Origin: Hedera helix
Taxonomy: Eukaryota; Streptophyta; Magnoliopsida; Apiales; Araliaceae
Assembly (NCBI GenBank): GCA_947179155.2
Contig: OX359282.1
Span: 30,388,221 to 30,452,220 of the forward strand
DNA length: 64,000 bases
Direction of reading: 5' to 3'
Every line of letters begins with the position of its first letter. Position 1 is the first letter of the stretch. Both the position numbers and the translations under genes were made by a program. The notes below the pieces were generated by a model. That model was not told the origin of the DNA. It searched no databases and saw only the letters and a list, made by a program, of their open reading frames with translations. Shown piece after piece: positions 34,708 to 46,288 of the stretch.

Positions 34708-36220
34708 TTTACCCTAACCACCTCAGAGAATTCCCAAACAGCTCGTCGATCAGTACCGTCTTTTCTTAGGTACCATATCACTCAGATACTTCTCATTAAT
34801 GGCTAGGTATCACTCCACTTTGGTGTTCAACTTTAGTTCATATTTTGGTGTTCAACTTTTCATATTGACTTGTGACTTTTCAGTTTAACGTCCTAAATCA
34901 ATTTTAAGTATTGATGTTCTAATAAAAACGAGGGTTAGCCACCATTAAGGCTACTTGTGTTAACAGTTAATCTATGTCGTGGAATTGGGCTAGTGCTAGT
35001 TAAAAATTTAAGCTAACTTTTGTTCAGCACTGATTCCAAAGCGCGGTATTTATGCTCCCAAGAATAAGGTAAGGTATAATTTAGCGCATTATGTCTGTAT
35101 GAAGTTTATTTTTCTCCAGGAAGTCAGTTTCAGCTTTTGGGATGTACATTGACAGAAAGGACTCTCTTCTTGGATGAATATGAAATTTAAGACTTAGATT
35201 TTTGTTATATTTTTTTCTTTAATTTTCTCAAGAACCAAATGCTGAAGTAACTTTCTCTTTGTTATTTACATGTATGCATTCTTATTTCTATGCCAAGGCT
35301 GACTTTAGTGTATGTTTGTCGGACTGTTGATATTGGGGAGACTCTTGCATTTTTATGGAGCTTCATGTTATACATACTATTAGGCGTATGAATCAGAAGC
35401 ACAAAAACGAAGCCAAAAACTGATCACTTCAAAATATTTTGTTTCCGATGTTACAGGTTTGTCAAGACACTTATGTTCTATGTTAGGAAGAGGATGAAGC
35501 AAAAGCAAGAGGAGCACCCTTAACATTATGTGATCTTCATCGACGAAAGGTGTGGTTTGATGCCAGAACAGCCAATGCTATATGCTCAGCCTACTTGGGG
35601 GTGGGGATTAATCTTTAGAGTTTAGACATCTGATTTATTTTTTTTCAGGCCCAAGCGTTGGATTTGAAAGCTGTTTTAGGCTTTTGAATCCTCAGGATCA
35701 TGAATGCTGCCCTGTCATTTATTATACTGAACTAGAGAAGATTGAAGATGATGATAGTGATAGTTCAAGCAGTGAAGATGAAGCTACCCCAAGATGATGA
35801 TAGTGATAGTTCAAGCAGTGAAGATGAAGCTACCCCACAGCTTCAAGTTGTCGTCAAGATGAAGCTACCCCACAGCTTCAAGTTGTCGTCAGACTATTTA
35901 TAAGGTCACTTGCTCATTTAAGACCTTTGTAATTTGAAAACTTGAGTCATGACCTTTGATGAGGTTAATCCTTTTGTTAAGGCTAATACCCAAGTTGTGT
36001 TTGGTTCCTTTTACTAGGTGTCAGTCTCTAGGGGCAAAAATATTTCTGATAAGCTGTGTTAGGTCTTGGAAGTTTGAACTTCTTATTTTGTGGCTCACAA
36101 TGTCATCTCTTCCTAATTTTGTTCATTTTTATTGAATTTGTAGGCAAAATTTTGTTCATTTTTATTGAATTTGTAGGCAAACAATACAGGTACAACGTCC
36201 AGCAAAAAGAAAAAGAAAGC
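34708..36220 (+). pseudogene. SDA1 partial duplicate, plus arm of an inverted repeat (exons 1-5)
   Basis: Collinear with SDA1 11943-13690, introns included. It holds the end of exon 1 (shortened), exon 2 (near 35326-35455, with deletions and an early stop), exon 3 (from about 35488), exon 4 (about 35697-35905) and the first 43 bp of exon 5. Exon 4 contains direct duplications (GATGATGATAGTGATAGTTC... twice, and a CAAGATGAAGCTACCCC block twice). The end of intron 4 is duplicated too (TTTTGTTCATTTTTATTG..., 36116-36180). Stops and shifts make it non-coding. Retained introns mean a DNA-level copy. Confidence 0.9.
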
Positions 36221-36573
36221 TACGAATGAGGCACTGCAATTTTGCTTTTTGTTTCTTTTTGTTTCAAGTTTTCAAATTACAACGGTCTTAAATGAGTAAG
36301 CGGGCAAGTGACCATATAAATAGCCTCTTTGCTGAGGACAATTTGATGATGTGGGTAGTTTCATCTTCACTACTTGAACCATCACTGTCATCATCTTTAA
36401 TCTTCTCGTAGTTAAGTATAAATGACAGGGCAGCATTCATGATCCTCCTGAGGATTCAAAAGCATAAAACAACTTTCAAATCCAACACTTGGTCCCGGAA
36501 AAAAAAAATCAGATGTCTAAACTCTAAAGATTAATCCCCACCTCGATCATGTATGGCTGAGCATACCTCGATG

Positions 36574-38241
36574 CAGGGCCGGATCCAGAATTTTTTTTTA
36601 ACCAGGGCAAAGCTAGCTTTAATGAGACTAGTATCATTCACCGCATCGGGTCGCAACAAGAACACTCAACTTTGGTTTGTTTAATTAGGCTTTGCTTTAG
36701 GGTTCTGTAGATGCATGATGACTTTGTTTTAGGGTTTTTGCAGGTGTTTGGTTTGGCTTTAGGGCATTTGCAGGTGTTTGGCTTGGCTTTAAGATTTTGA
36801 TAAATGTTGGGACATGATCTTGCTAATAATATTCCTCCAACAATTTGATGTTCACATTGGATGGCAGACACTTGTGGGGATAAAGCGACTAAAGAAAATT
36901 TAGAGAAGAAAAACCTCAAAACCCTTTTCACACTGTTAAAATTAACTTAATTGCCTATTTTGTTTTACAGTACTCAAAAGTCTAAAGCAACTTTTATATA
37001 AATAAATAAATTTCTTTTTAGGGTTGGATAAAATATGCTAATGTGTACTAACTGGCCTTGGCTTAGTTGGTATCTCAGGTCACTTACAAAGCAAGAGGTC
37101 TTGGGTTCAACCCCCACTTTTTAATTAGCAAAAATAAAATAAAAATGCTATTGTGTCATGTGTGTGTGTGTTTTAAGGAAAAAAAGCAAGCAATGGAAGA
37201 AAGTTTTTACGCTTGTTGTCGATACACAAAGTGTCTCATGTACATGTACAAAATTTGTATGTATACTATACTATAAGGGTGTATTTAGGTTCTATTTTTA
37301 TTTTTAAAAATAATAAAACATTAAGTTTACAAATCATATTTTATTAATTCTCTATCAGTAAACTATGATGACAAAAATAAAGATATAATACCATTTTATA
37401 TAACGCCATAAAAAGATCACATTTTTGTCTCCAAAAAAATTAAATGAAACTCATTTTATGATACGAATTAAAAATGTGCAACTCATTTTATTTCCACATA
37501 CATATTTATGTACGATTTTAAAGTTTAAACCAATCAAACACGAACTGAACTCAAATGATTTCAAAAAATAATTTATATGTTCATTAATTATAAAATACTA
37601 CTAACGTGAGATTATAAATATAAATAAAAATATAGAATAGTAATATTTATTTACTCACTATTTATGTGGGGTTTTTATTAATATTTTTTTGAAATGAAAA
37701 GAAACGAAAACACCCAAATCTTCAACAGATTCATTGAAATTAAAAAGGTTGATTATTTAAACAATTTTATTTATTGTCAATTTAATAGGTTTAAGAAATG
37801 AATATCTAATAGTAGCTAGGCCTAGGCTCTTCGTTCCATATGAAGCATTTGCCTTTTCTTCAATCACACTTCCCAACACAACCAAAAACGAAAAACAAAT
37901 ACTCCGTAGATATTATGATCGGAGAGCCATTCTCCGCCTCCACGTGTCCCGTCTCCTTTCCTCCACACTCCTCCACCACAAGAACCATTCTCCGCCTCTA
38001 ACCACTACAAAATCCGACCATACACATACCGCCGTTGATATTTTCCGATGATCCAAAATCTGCAATTTCATTCTCCCTCAGCCCCACGACCTAGGATCAA
38101 TTGACCCCCGCCCCTAGTTCCGTCTCTGGCTGCCGGGGCACTTAGTTGCCGCCTTGCCGGAAGAAGAAGCAGACAAGCAATGGTCGGTCGGCGGCTGCCG
38201 GGGCACTTGCCCAGGTATGCCAAGTGCTGCATCCGTCCCTG
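36574..38241. mobile_element. Non-autonomous hAT element, 1668 bp
   Basis: Ends CAGGGCCGGATCC at the left and, as complement, CAGGGACGGATGC at the right. An exact 8-bp target duplication CCTCGATG lies at 36566-36573 and 38242-38249. It lies within exon 3 of the inverted SDA1 arm. No transposase domain seen; the minus-strand open frame at 36638-36931 has Lys-Pro-Asn repeats and no domain I know. Contains a SINE (37047-37140) and a GC-rich gene-like end (37920-38230). Confidence 0.88.
37047..37140 (+). mobile_element. tRNA-derived SINE
   Basis: TTGGCTTAGTTGGTATC resembles an RNA polymerase III A box and GGGTTCAACCC a B box, with tRNA-like spacing. An A-rich tail (AGCAAAAATAAAATA) follows. The flanks AAATATGCTAATGTGT (37031-37046) and AAAAATGCTATTGTGT (37141-37156) match at 14 of 16 positions, a typical SINE target duplication. 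Not a functional tRNA gene. Confidence 0.75.
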
Positions 38242-39505
38242 CCTCGATGATGTATGGCTGAGCCTATAGCATTGGCTGTTCATATGAGTGCTCTTTTTGC
38301 TTTTGCTTCATCCTCTTCCTAAAATAAAACATAAGTATAACCATCAAACAATAACTGTGGAGTAACAAGATAAGAATCAAGACATTTACAAACCTGTAAC
38401 ATGGGAAACAAAATATTTTGAAGTGATCGGTTTTTGGCTCTGATTCATACGCCTAATTGTATGTATAAAAAGCCAATTTTTGCAAACGTCCGTCACCTAA
38501 GGTCTGAAGCTCCGTCAAGAATGCAAGAGTCTCCCCAATATCAACGGTATGACAAACATACATTAAAGTCAGCCTTTGCATAGAAAAAGAGAATGTATAC
38601 ATGTAAAAAACAAAGTGGAAGTTACTTCTGCATTTGGTTCTTGAGAAAATTAAAGAAAAAATATAACAAAAATCCAAGTCTTAAATTTCATATTCATCTA
38701 GCACATTCCAAAAGGAGAAGTGACTTTCTGGAGAAAAATAAACTTCATAGAGACATAATGCGCTAATTATAGCTTAAATTTTCAACTAGCACTAGCCCAA
38801 TTTCATGGCATAGATTAACTGTTAACACAGGTAGCCTGTGGTTAACCCTCGTTTTTATTATAACGTCAATATTTAAAATTGATTTAGGAGGTTAAACTGG
38901 AAAGTTACAATTTTTCTTAAAATGCATAATTCTTGGAAAGTTCGTTTTGTGATGAAAGAAATATCATTATTGTTCTAACTAAGCTTAATAGTTGCATTAA
39001 GTTAAATTTATCAGAACTCATCTTCCCTATTCATCCAAAAATAAATAAAATAAAATCATACTATACATTCCAATTTCTTAGCAACCAAGCATAGCAATTA
39101 AATGCGAACAATCAAACATGCTTCAATTAATATATTAATTCAATATGAACTAAAGTTAGTTTCTTTTAATAAATAAGAAGCTTTAAACACCAAAGAGGAG
39201 TGATTCTGGCGATTAATAAGAAGTATCAATGTCTGGGTGCTGTGATGCCGCTGATGGTGGTAAACTTAAGAGCCGCCTGTTGTGATATAGTTCGAGAGAG
39301 GACTTAATTGGCAGTATAGTAGACATAACTCTATCTGGTAACCTTCTGGATGGCATTTCATTTTTTACTGGAGTGCCGACAGGCTAAGCTTTTCTGAGCT
39401 TCTACATGAGGCTGAGAGTCGACGACGACATGGTTGCTTTTCTTCGTCTCTTCTCCGACTGGTTTTACAAAGTCAATGTAGTTTATAAACTCGAGACAAC
39501 AACTT

Positions 39506-40170
39506 CTAAGTTTCACAATAGCTAACTAAATTTACTCCACACCGGGATTGTTATTTTTGATTTATGTTTTTAATACCTTTCATTCTATAAAAGGTTTTAA
39601 AATTTGACTATCATTTGTACCTGCGGCTAAAAATAATAATAATAATAATAATATTTAGTTCTCACCAATTTCTCAATTTTTTTTTTAATTTAAATTTTTA
39701 AGTCCAAATATAAACATATTCAAAAACATATAAAGTAATAAAATTGAAGGGTATAAAGGATGGTTAAATTTAATTTTAATGATGAAGGTTAGGATTTATG
39801 CCTCCAATTTATGTATAAAAAAAATATAATAAAATATAAAATCAATTACACATTAAAATTGATTAAAAGTAATTTTTTTTCTTAGAATGATGGGTTTAGA
39901 AGGGGATAACTTGTTTTGTAAATAGCTGTAAGATAAATTTGGAATTCAAATTTCAAAATTATCAACACCCCTCTGGCAGCACACATAAAATTGTATATAG
40001 GCAAAGACTAGAACTCAAATAAAGAATAATATTCTAATGTGTAAATATATTTCAAATTGCAAATCATATTAAAGCTATAAAGTCATGTATAAATTTCAGT
40101 TGTTAGGTGACCTAGCTAATCATCAATAAGTATGTTCTAACAACCAAAGAATAATACGCAAAGCATGATG

Positions 40171-40223
<53 letters not shown>

Positions 40224-40245
40224 CGAACAAATTTTAAAATTTAAA

Positions 40246-40276
<31 letters not shown>

Positions 40277-42183
40277 GACAAATTTTAATTTTAAATTTAT
40301 TATTATTGGTCAAAATTTTTATTATAATAATAATAAAAAAATAATTATTATTATTTGAACAATATCTTTTCAAACGGATAAACAAAATATTGACTAATAC
40401 CCAACTCAGTCGGTCATTAAAGGCTCTAGTGACAGAAATAATACTAATTTGGCTATCCGCTCTAGAAATCTTAGACTACCTGATTTGAGCTTACGACTAG
40501 AGAGAAAATTTTGACTAATACCCAACTCAGTCCTCCGATAGAGGCTCTAACAAAGAATAAGCCAATTTGATTGTCTATTGCGGCAAGACATGAAAGGTAT
40601 AATTGGAATTTTTGAAAAAATATTAGTATAGCGATAGGGAATACTATCATTTCAATTTCAATTTTTGAACATTATAATGGACTGAGTAAGATGTGATTAT
40701 TAGAATAATATTCTTAATAAGTGATTGCTATAGATGGGCTCCCTATATATATATTAAATGAGATGGAGGAGAAACAAAAGTGAGAAGTAACAATTTTTTG
40801 TTTTAATATATATAAAGAAAGAATATATTTCAACTCATAACGATAATCCATGTTAATCACTTGATCATGTATTTAAAATTTAGAAAATGATTAGGCCCCA
40901 CAAATTCTATCCCGACCCCTAATGGGATCTAAAATTATTATTTTTATAGTAGTAGAGTTTGGTATGAGATATATCCTCCCGACCTGATCCCGATCCCAAC
41001 CTCGATCTTGATTATATATGTATAATTATTTTTAAAAGTATCCTTTTATATATATATAATTATGTAGCTATTTAAATTATTTAATTAAAAATTCACAACA
41101 TTTGTAATATTACGATTACATATATATTTAGTTGTACAATTACTCCATGGACAATTTAATGGATGTCTTATTGGGAATAAGCAACTGTCTACCAACTTGA
41201 AGAAAATAGTACAAAGTTATAACACAACAAGGTATAAGTTTGTTGTATAAATAGAGGAACAAAAAACTTGGGTTAGTAATGTAATGACATTAATTGTATC
41301 TCCTTTATTTGGTTCATATCTTGAATGTATTTGATGATGCGATTTGATGAGTCTTTTAACGACGTTTTTAATGATAGAAATATTATATATTGTATAATTT
41401 TGAATTAAAAATAATTACACAAAAATTATATATAAAAATTAAAATAATTAATTTAGAAAAAGGGAAGAGTTTGTATACGAGGAAGGGTGGGGTACATGTT
41501 TTCCAGGTCAGGTCGGGGATAATACATATATTGGCGGGATGAGTGCAAGGGAAGGTCTTGCGAACTATACTCTCCCTGTTGTCATGTTTAAAAATAATAT
41601 ATCTTGTGATTCAATATATTAGTTTATTTGTTATCAGTTATGTTGATAACTGTTATTGATAATATTTTAATGATATATGTGATATAATGAGTTAGCCTTA
41701 TTATTTTACTTATTTTCATATATTAATGTAAGTCGCCATCGATATTAGCAAAAAATTATACAAGAGGTAAACTTGTGCGATAGACTCGAACATCTGCTGC
41801 TAAAGATAAGTTTCATTTCATATTATACAATTATTTATTTAGTTCAAATAATGGTTTATTAATTAAAACATATTATGTTACTTTTATAGTTGGTGATAAT
41901 TAAGTGTTAGAACAATTAGACAAGATATGTATTATTTGTAAGGAATTATTAAATTAATATTAAAAAATTTATTAGCAATTATTTTTACTGTTAAGAAAAT
42001 AACAAGCAATAGCATTATTATTATTTAATAATATTCATGATACTAAATTGTGAGGCAGAAAATTTTAAATTATTTAAATAACAAGAACATGTTCTTTTAT
42101 AGTAATGATACTCTGAATAAGTTATCTTTTTGTCACTTAAAACAGATTCCAAAAATGAAAAATAAGAAACGGAAAATGTCAAA
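39506..42183. other. AT-rich intergenic region with microsatellites
   Basis: No gene supported. Holds (AAT)n near 39632, the large ATT cluster below, and a short direct repeat TTTTGACTAATACCCAACTCAGTC (near 40389 and 40510). C-rich stretches near 40900-41000 and 41490-41560 may be ends of old MITEs, but I could not pair them. Confidence 0.45.
40168..40345. repeat. (ATT)n microsatellite cluster
   Basis: Two long ATT runs (about 40171-40222 and 40246-40275) with shorter ones, separated by related AAATTTTAAAATTTAA text. Any ORF here (Ile-rich) is an artefact. Confidence 0.95.
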
Positions 42184-42693
42184 ATGATGAGGTTTTGCCG
42201 TCTTCGATTTCAATCTTTTGCAATAATCAGTCGGCACAAAAATGAAACTTCAAAATTTACCAAAATAATCTTCCATTTGGGTTATAAGAAACGAGCTTCA
42301 TACCGGGCCTTCTGCCCAATTTCCAAACATTGCTCAGACTCAGGTCACTCTCTTTTTCTCACTCTTATCTCATCTCTATTTTAGACAAACCACAATATAT
42401 ATTCCGTATTGTGTTTGTAAACGATGCTATTCGCTTGAAATGGATTATTATCTTGTGGTTTATGCCTACAAATTACATTTATATTAAAGGGATTTGTTTG
42501 TTTGGAAGTCTTAATTGGAGGTAAAACTAGTGTCAAAATATTGGTCCCTTGGTTATGATTTTACTTTCATGCATATATTTTGTTTAATAAGAGCGATCAG
42601 TGTTTTTCCCAGTTCAGTATCAGGTTACTGGCAAACTCAACCTGACCGGTGAAGAGTTCATTGCAAAATTGCTTGATAGAAGATGGATGTTAG

Positions 42694-43281
42694 TCAGCCC
42701 AGATACAAAAATTCACCAAATAAAGGTATCCGGCGACCATAAACAGTGAAAAGGTTTAGAGCATTAGTAAAACCACAGCAATTGTTTATGGCTTTGGGAG
42801 TTTCATTATATAGAACTAAACAACAGCTGTACAAAGAATGATGTCTATACATTCTATAATTAGAACTAATCAACTCCAAAACTTTATACACCATATGTAA
42901 TGCCATAAATTTCTCCTTAATGCTTGGACTGATTCTCTCCTTGATTGCTGTCTTGATTGTCTCAGAGAATGATTCTGAGTTATCGCCAATAAACAGCAGC
43001 AAGCTGGACCATTAGGAAATATTTCTTTCTTAAACAATCCAAATCCTTTGTTGGGTGATTGCATGATGGAAAAGAACAGCAACCAAGCATCCTTTTATGA
43101 TGTGCGGGATGATTTGCTGCATCCATTGTGAATGGTAATAAGGCGAGAAAATTGGATGGATTGTTTCCTCTTGTTCAAGATCATTCAGTGACAGATGTGG
43201 TGAGAAATTATTCCTATTCAAATATTGATTCATATACTTCTCAGATATATATTTAATTTTGATTCCCCATCTACTCTCCAC
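42694..43281 (-). pseudogene. Unidentified coding-like fragment inserted in the DCD2-like gene
   Basis: Three overlapping minus-strand open stretches (43030-43281, 42870-43082, 42694-43002) read like pieces of one helical protein broken by frameshifts (for example SESFSETIKTAIKERISPSIKEKFMALHMVYKVLELI). I do not recognise the family. It occupies the place where the missing PLP-lysine exon should lie. Confidence 0.4.
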
Positions 43282-44990
43282 TTCTTTTGGACTTTGGTGT
43301 TTGTATTATGATTTAATGATTGAAATTGCATTTCATGCACGTGTTGCGTATAGATGGCTTTGCCTCAACTTCACAGGCCGTTCTCACAAATCTGTTAAAA
43401 CACCAAATTATATTTTTTGAATGAGATATTCAATGGGTTTACATTGTTTTAACCACTCAGAACTAGTAAACCGAATGATAATGATAATTTGATAATGCAG
43501 ACTGGATATGACCTTTTGATCAAGTTCCTAGAATACAGAAATCCATAATTGTGGTGGATCTCTATTTTCTTCCTTTAGCATGTTAACCCCAAAACTTAAG
43601 CTTTAGCATCTCGAAAAACTTCCTAGAGAAAATAATATCCAATCAAGGCAATTTTTTAGGTCACATGTGGAGGTTGTCAAAGTGCACATGCTGCAGCTGT
43701 TGGTACGTCATTTAATCTTTCATTTTTATGAGAATGTTTCCTTGAACTTTATATCTAATCCAGCTTTAAGCATCATCTTGCTAAGAGTTAAATGAGGTAG
43801 TTCTAAATGTTACTACTTGTTAAAGGAAAGGCAGTTTTAATTCTCGGTATGCATGTATTGCAGCTGTTTCATGTGCAGAGAGGGGACTAAAGTCACATTT
43901 GCTTCTGCGTGGAGAACAACCAGAAACGGTAACTGACTACAATCTGATTTCCATGTTATATGGAAATACCACTTATGTTCCAAGATCTTTATATGCAAAG
44001 AGGGAGAAAATGCTCACAAGTCACGCAAATTTTATAGCAGGCGGTTCTGGTTCTGTTTTGTGGCTTAGTGATTTGTTCGAGGCTTCATTTACTAATCATG
44101 TATCTGAGAAACCAAATTGCATGCAAATGGATGCGCTTTCATTGCCTGAGGATAATAAAAAAGTTGATATTGTCAATGAAGGTGCAGGAGATGTTGTAGG
44201 ATTACTAGGTAAGTGCTGAATTATACTCCAGCAACCCGACTCATGTCTACTGTTTACATGTCTACATGTCTCTATAGGGCTTGATATTACATTATCAGTT
44301 CCCTTGTTTATGATGCATGGTTATTGAGTCATGACTAGGTGTTTGATAAATTATGTCAGCCTTTTTCTTCTCGCTTTGATCTTTGTCGTGTTTATCCCTC
44401 ATATTTAATGGATTTCTTTTGAATAATATGAAGAAATATTGTCTGAAAGATCCTAAAGACCCTGTATGTCATCAGATGTTCAATTTCACCTTGTTGATAT
44501 TTTCTCTTAATTCTTAAATAAGATACATATATAATGGTGTACATAATACCTTTTTTGGGTGTATTAGATAGGCATGGCCTATGGATAACTGCTAATTCTG
44601 ATTACTTTTATTATTTTTGAGAGGATCAAAAATGGAAGAAGGACTTTAGTTATGACTTATGAGTCTGTCATTTCTGCATTTACTGATTTGTTATTTAGTT
44701 GTTTGGGTCTGTCATTTCTGCATTTACTGATTTGTTATTTAGTTGTTTGGGCCAGATAAGAGGTTAAATGCATATTAACTCACTGTACTATATATCAATT
44801 TTCAAGTGGATAACAAAGTTTTCAGATTCGGACCGATCATTGAACCAAAAAGATATCTGGTGGATAAGTCACTGGTCCAACAGTGGTCTAATCGTTATTG
44901 ACTCAGTGACGTCATTAATATGTAATAAATAATTAAATATATTAATTATTGTTATATATAATATTTAATAAATATGTAAAATTAATCAAT

Positions 44991-45395
44991 GACTAATTAA
45001 CAATTTGCACCTTAAACAATTACCCGAAAATCGATTTGCACCATTTACCCATTTTTAAAAAAAAATTATCCTAACCTTAATCTTAGTAAATTAATTTCAC
45101 CCTACACTCATTTTCCGACCAAATTTTCATCGAAAAGCAGCAAGCGAAGGTATTTAGGTAAAATACCACGCTTCTTCTTCTTCTTTCATTTCTTCTCCAA
45201 CAATCTCATATTCCACGCTTCTCTCTCTCCTCCTCAATGTAATCCTCTCTCTACTTAATATCCTATCTTTCTTCCTTTATGGCCTCCACACCTACATCCA
45301 CCTAGATAATGTCAATCCTAACAACACCAATTCTCAACAGGGAATCAGACCTGCGATTCGAAGTCCAGGAACATCCGATGCCAAACTCAAACCCG
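44991..45395. mobile_element. One end of a MULE related to the F-box Pack-MULE
   Basis: Begins GACTAATTAACAATTTGCACC and matches the complement of the Pack-MULE right end (25470-25835) through the TIR and about 250 bp of internal sequence, including ATGGCCTCCACACCTACATCCA. Lies in the long intron between DCD2 exons at 44208 and 48290. The other end was not found. Sequence after 45395 differs from the Pack-MULE and may be another captured fragment. Confidence 0.7.
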
Positions 45396-46288
45396 AAAAG
45401 AAATCCAAAGAAAAGTTTCAATTCAATGAAAACAAAGCCCAGATCTTTAGACTAAAGCTCAATGATGCTCACCTTCAAACCCAGCTCCATTTCAAACAAT
45501 TTTGCGAGGCTTTCAATTCAACGATTATGGTCATGTCTTTTATAATCAGCTCATTGAACTGTAATTTACTAACAAAAAATTAAAAATCCGTTAGAAACGT
45601 TAATTTTTTAATTGAAGTTTGACATGTACATGCCCTGAATCCTAGTTAGAATGTTCTTTTAATAATTTTTACACATCATCTAGTCCACCCATACCACCAC
45701 CATTTTCACCATTACAACCACCATTAAGACCTTCTCAAATCTTCCAAACAGTAACCACAATCCTCCGTCCTCCGCGCTCCATTCCGCCGCCCACCAAAGC
45801 CCTACTCGACACCGCGCTCCGATCAAGATCTGATTTGGGTTCAAGATCCTTGAAGTTCTGCATCTGGAGTAGATTCCAAAGCCACGCCCATGTTTTTTCC
45901 TGCATAAACATGTATTAGAGAATTTAATTTAATCCAATATTTCAGTTTCACTCGAAAATCAAACGAAAAAAATAAAAAATAAATAAAATCCATTAGCTTC
46001 GATCGGATCTCTAATATAAGCTTATAAAAAATTGGATTAAGTACTATAAGCTTGGTATTGATAACTGAAAATATCAGATCTAGGAACACGCCAATCCCTT
46101 TCAAAACAATCTGCCGTGTTTATTATAGTCAAAACTGTAGAATTTTCAAATTGGTTCAATAATAAGCAAATTGTTGAAACATATCCGAGAAGCTATGGAC
46201 GCCATGAAAGGAGATGAGAGGGAAAATCTAGAGAGAGAAAGGGTGGGCTTTGAGAAGTGAAACTCTGTGGATTGTGAAGGGTGTTGTG
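45396..46288. other. Unassigned sequence beyond the MULE end
   Basis: 45410-45560 is coding-like on either strand but unrecognised. 45780-46130 contains GATCTG-rich text near a short minus-strand open stretch with no domain. No gene supported. Confidence 0.35.

Larger units (their letters stand above)
36221..39505 (-). pseudogene. SDA1 partial duplicate, minus arm of an inverted repeat (exons 5-1)
   Basis: It begins, inverted, inside exon 5 immediately at the end of the plus arm. It then runs through a shortened intron 4, exon 4 (about 36335-36440), exon 3 (split by the hAT at 36574-38241), exon 2 (about 38400-38555; LTELQTLGD still readable on the minus strand), intron 1, exon 1 (about 39190-39460, with deletions) and a little 5' UTR to about 39505. 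The arms pair over most of their SDA1 sequence. The start codon region of exon 1 is damaged, and the copy lacks exons 6-15. Confidence 0.9.

Noticed and set aside
37047..37140. Possible tRNA gene
   Set aside because: A and B boxes are present but there is no cloverleaf-complete tRNA; the A-rich tail and target repeats show a SINE.
40137..40385. Ile-rich minus-strand ORF
   Set aside because: It is a translation of an ATT microsatellite.
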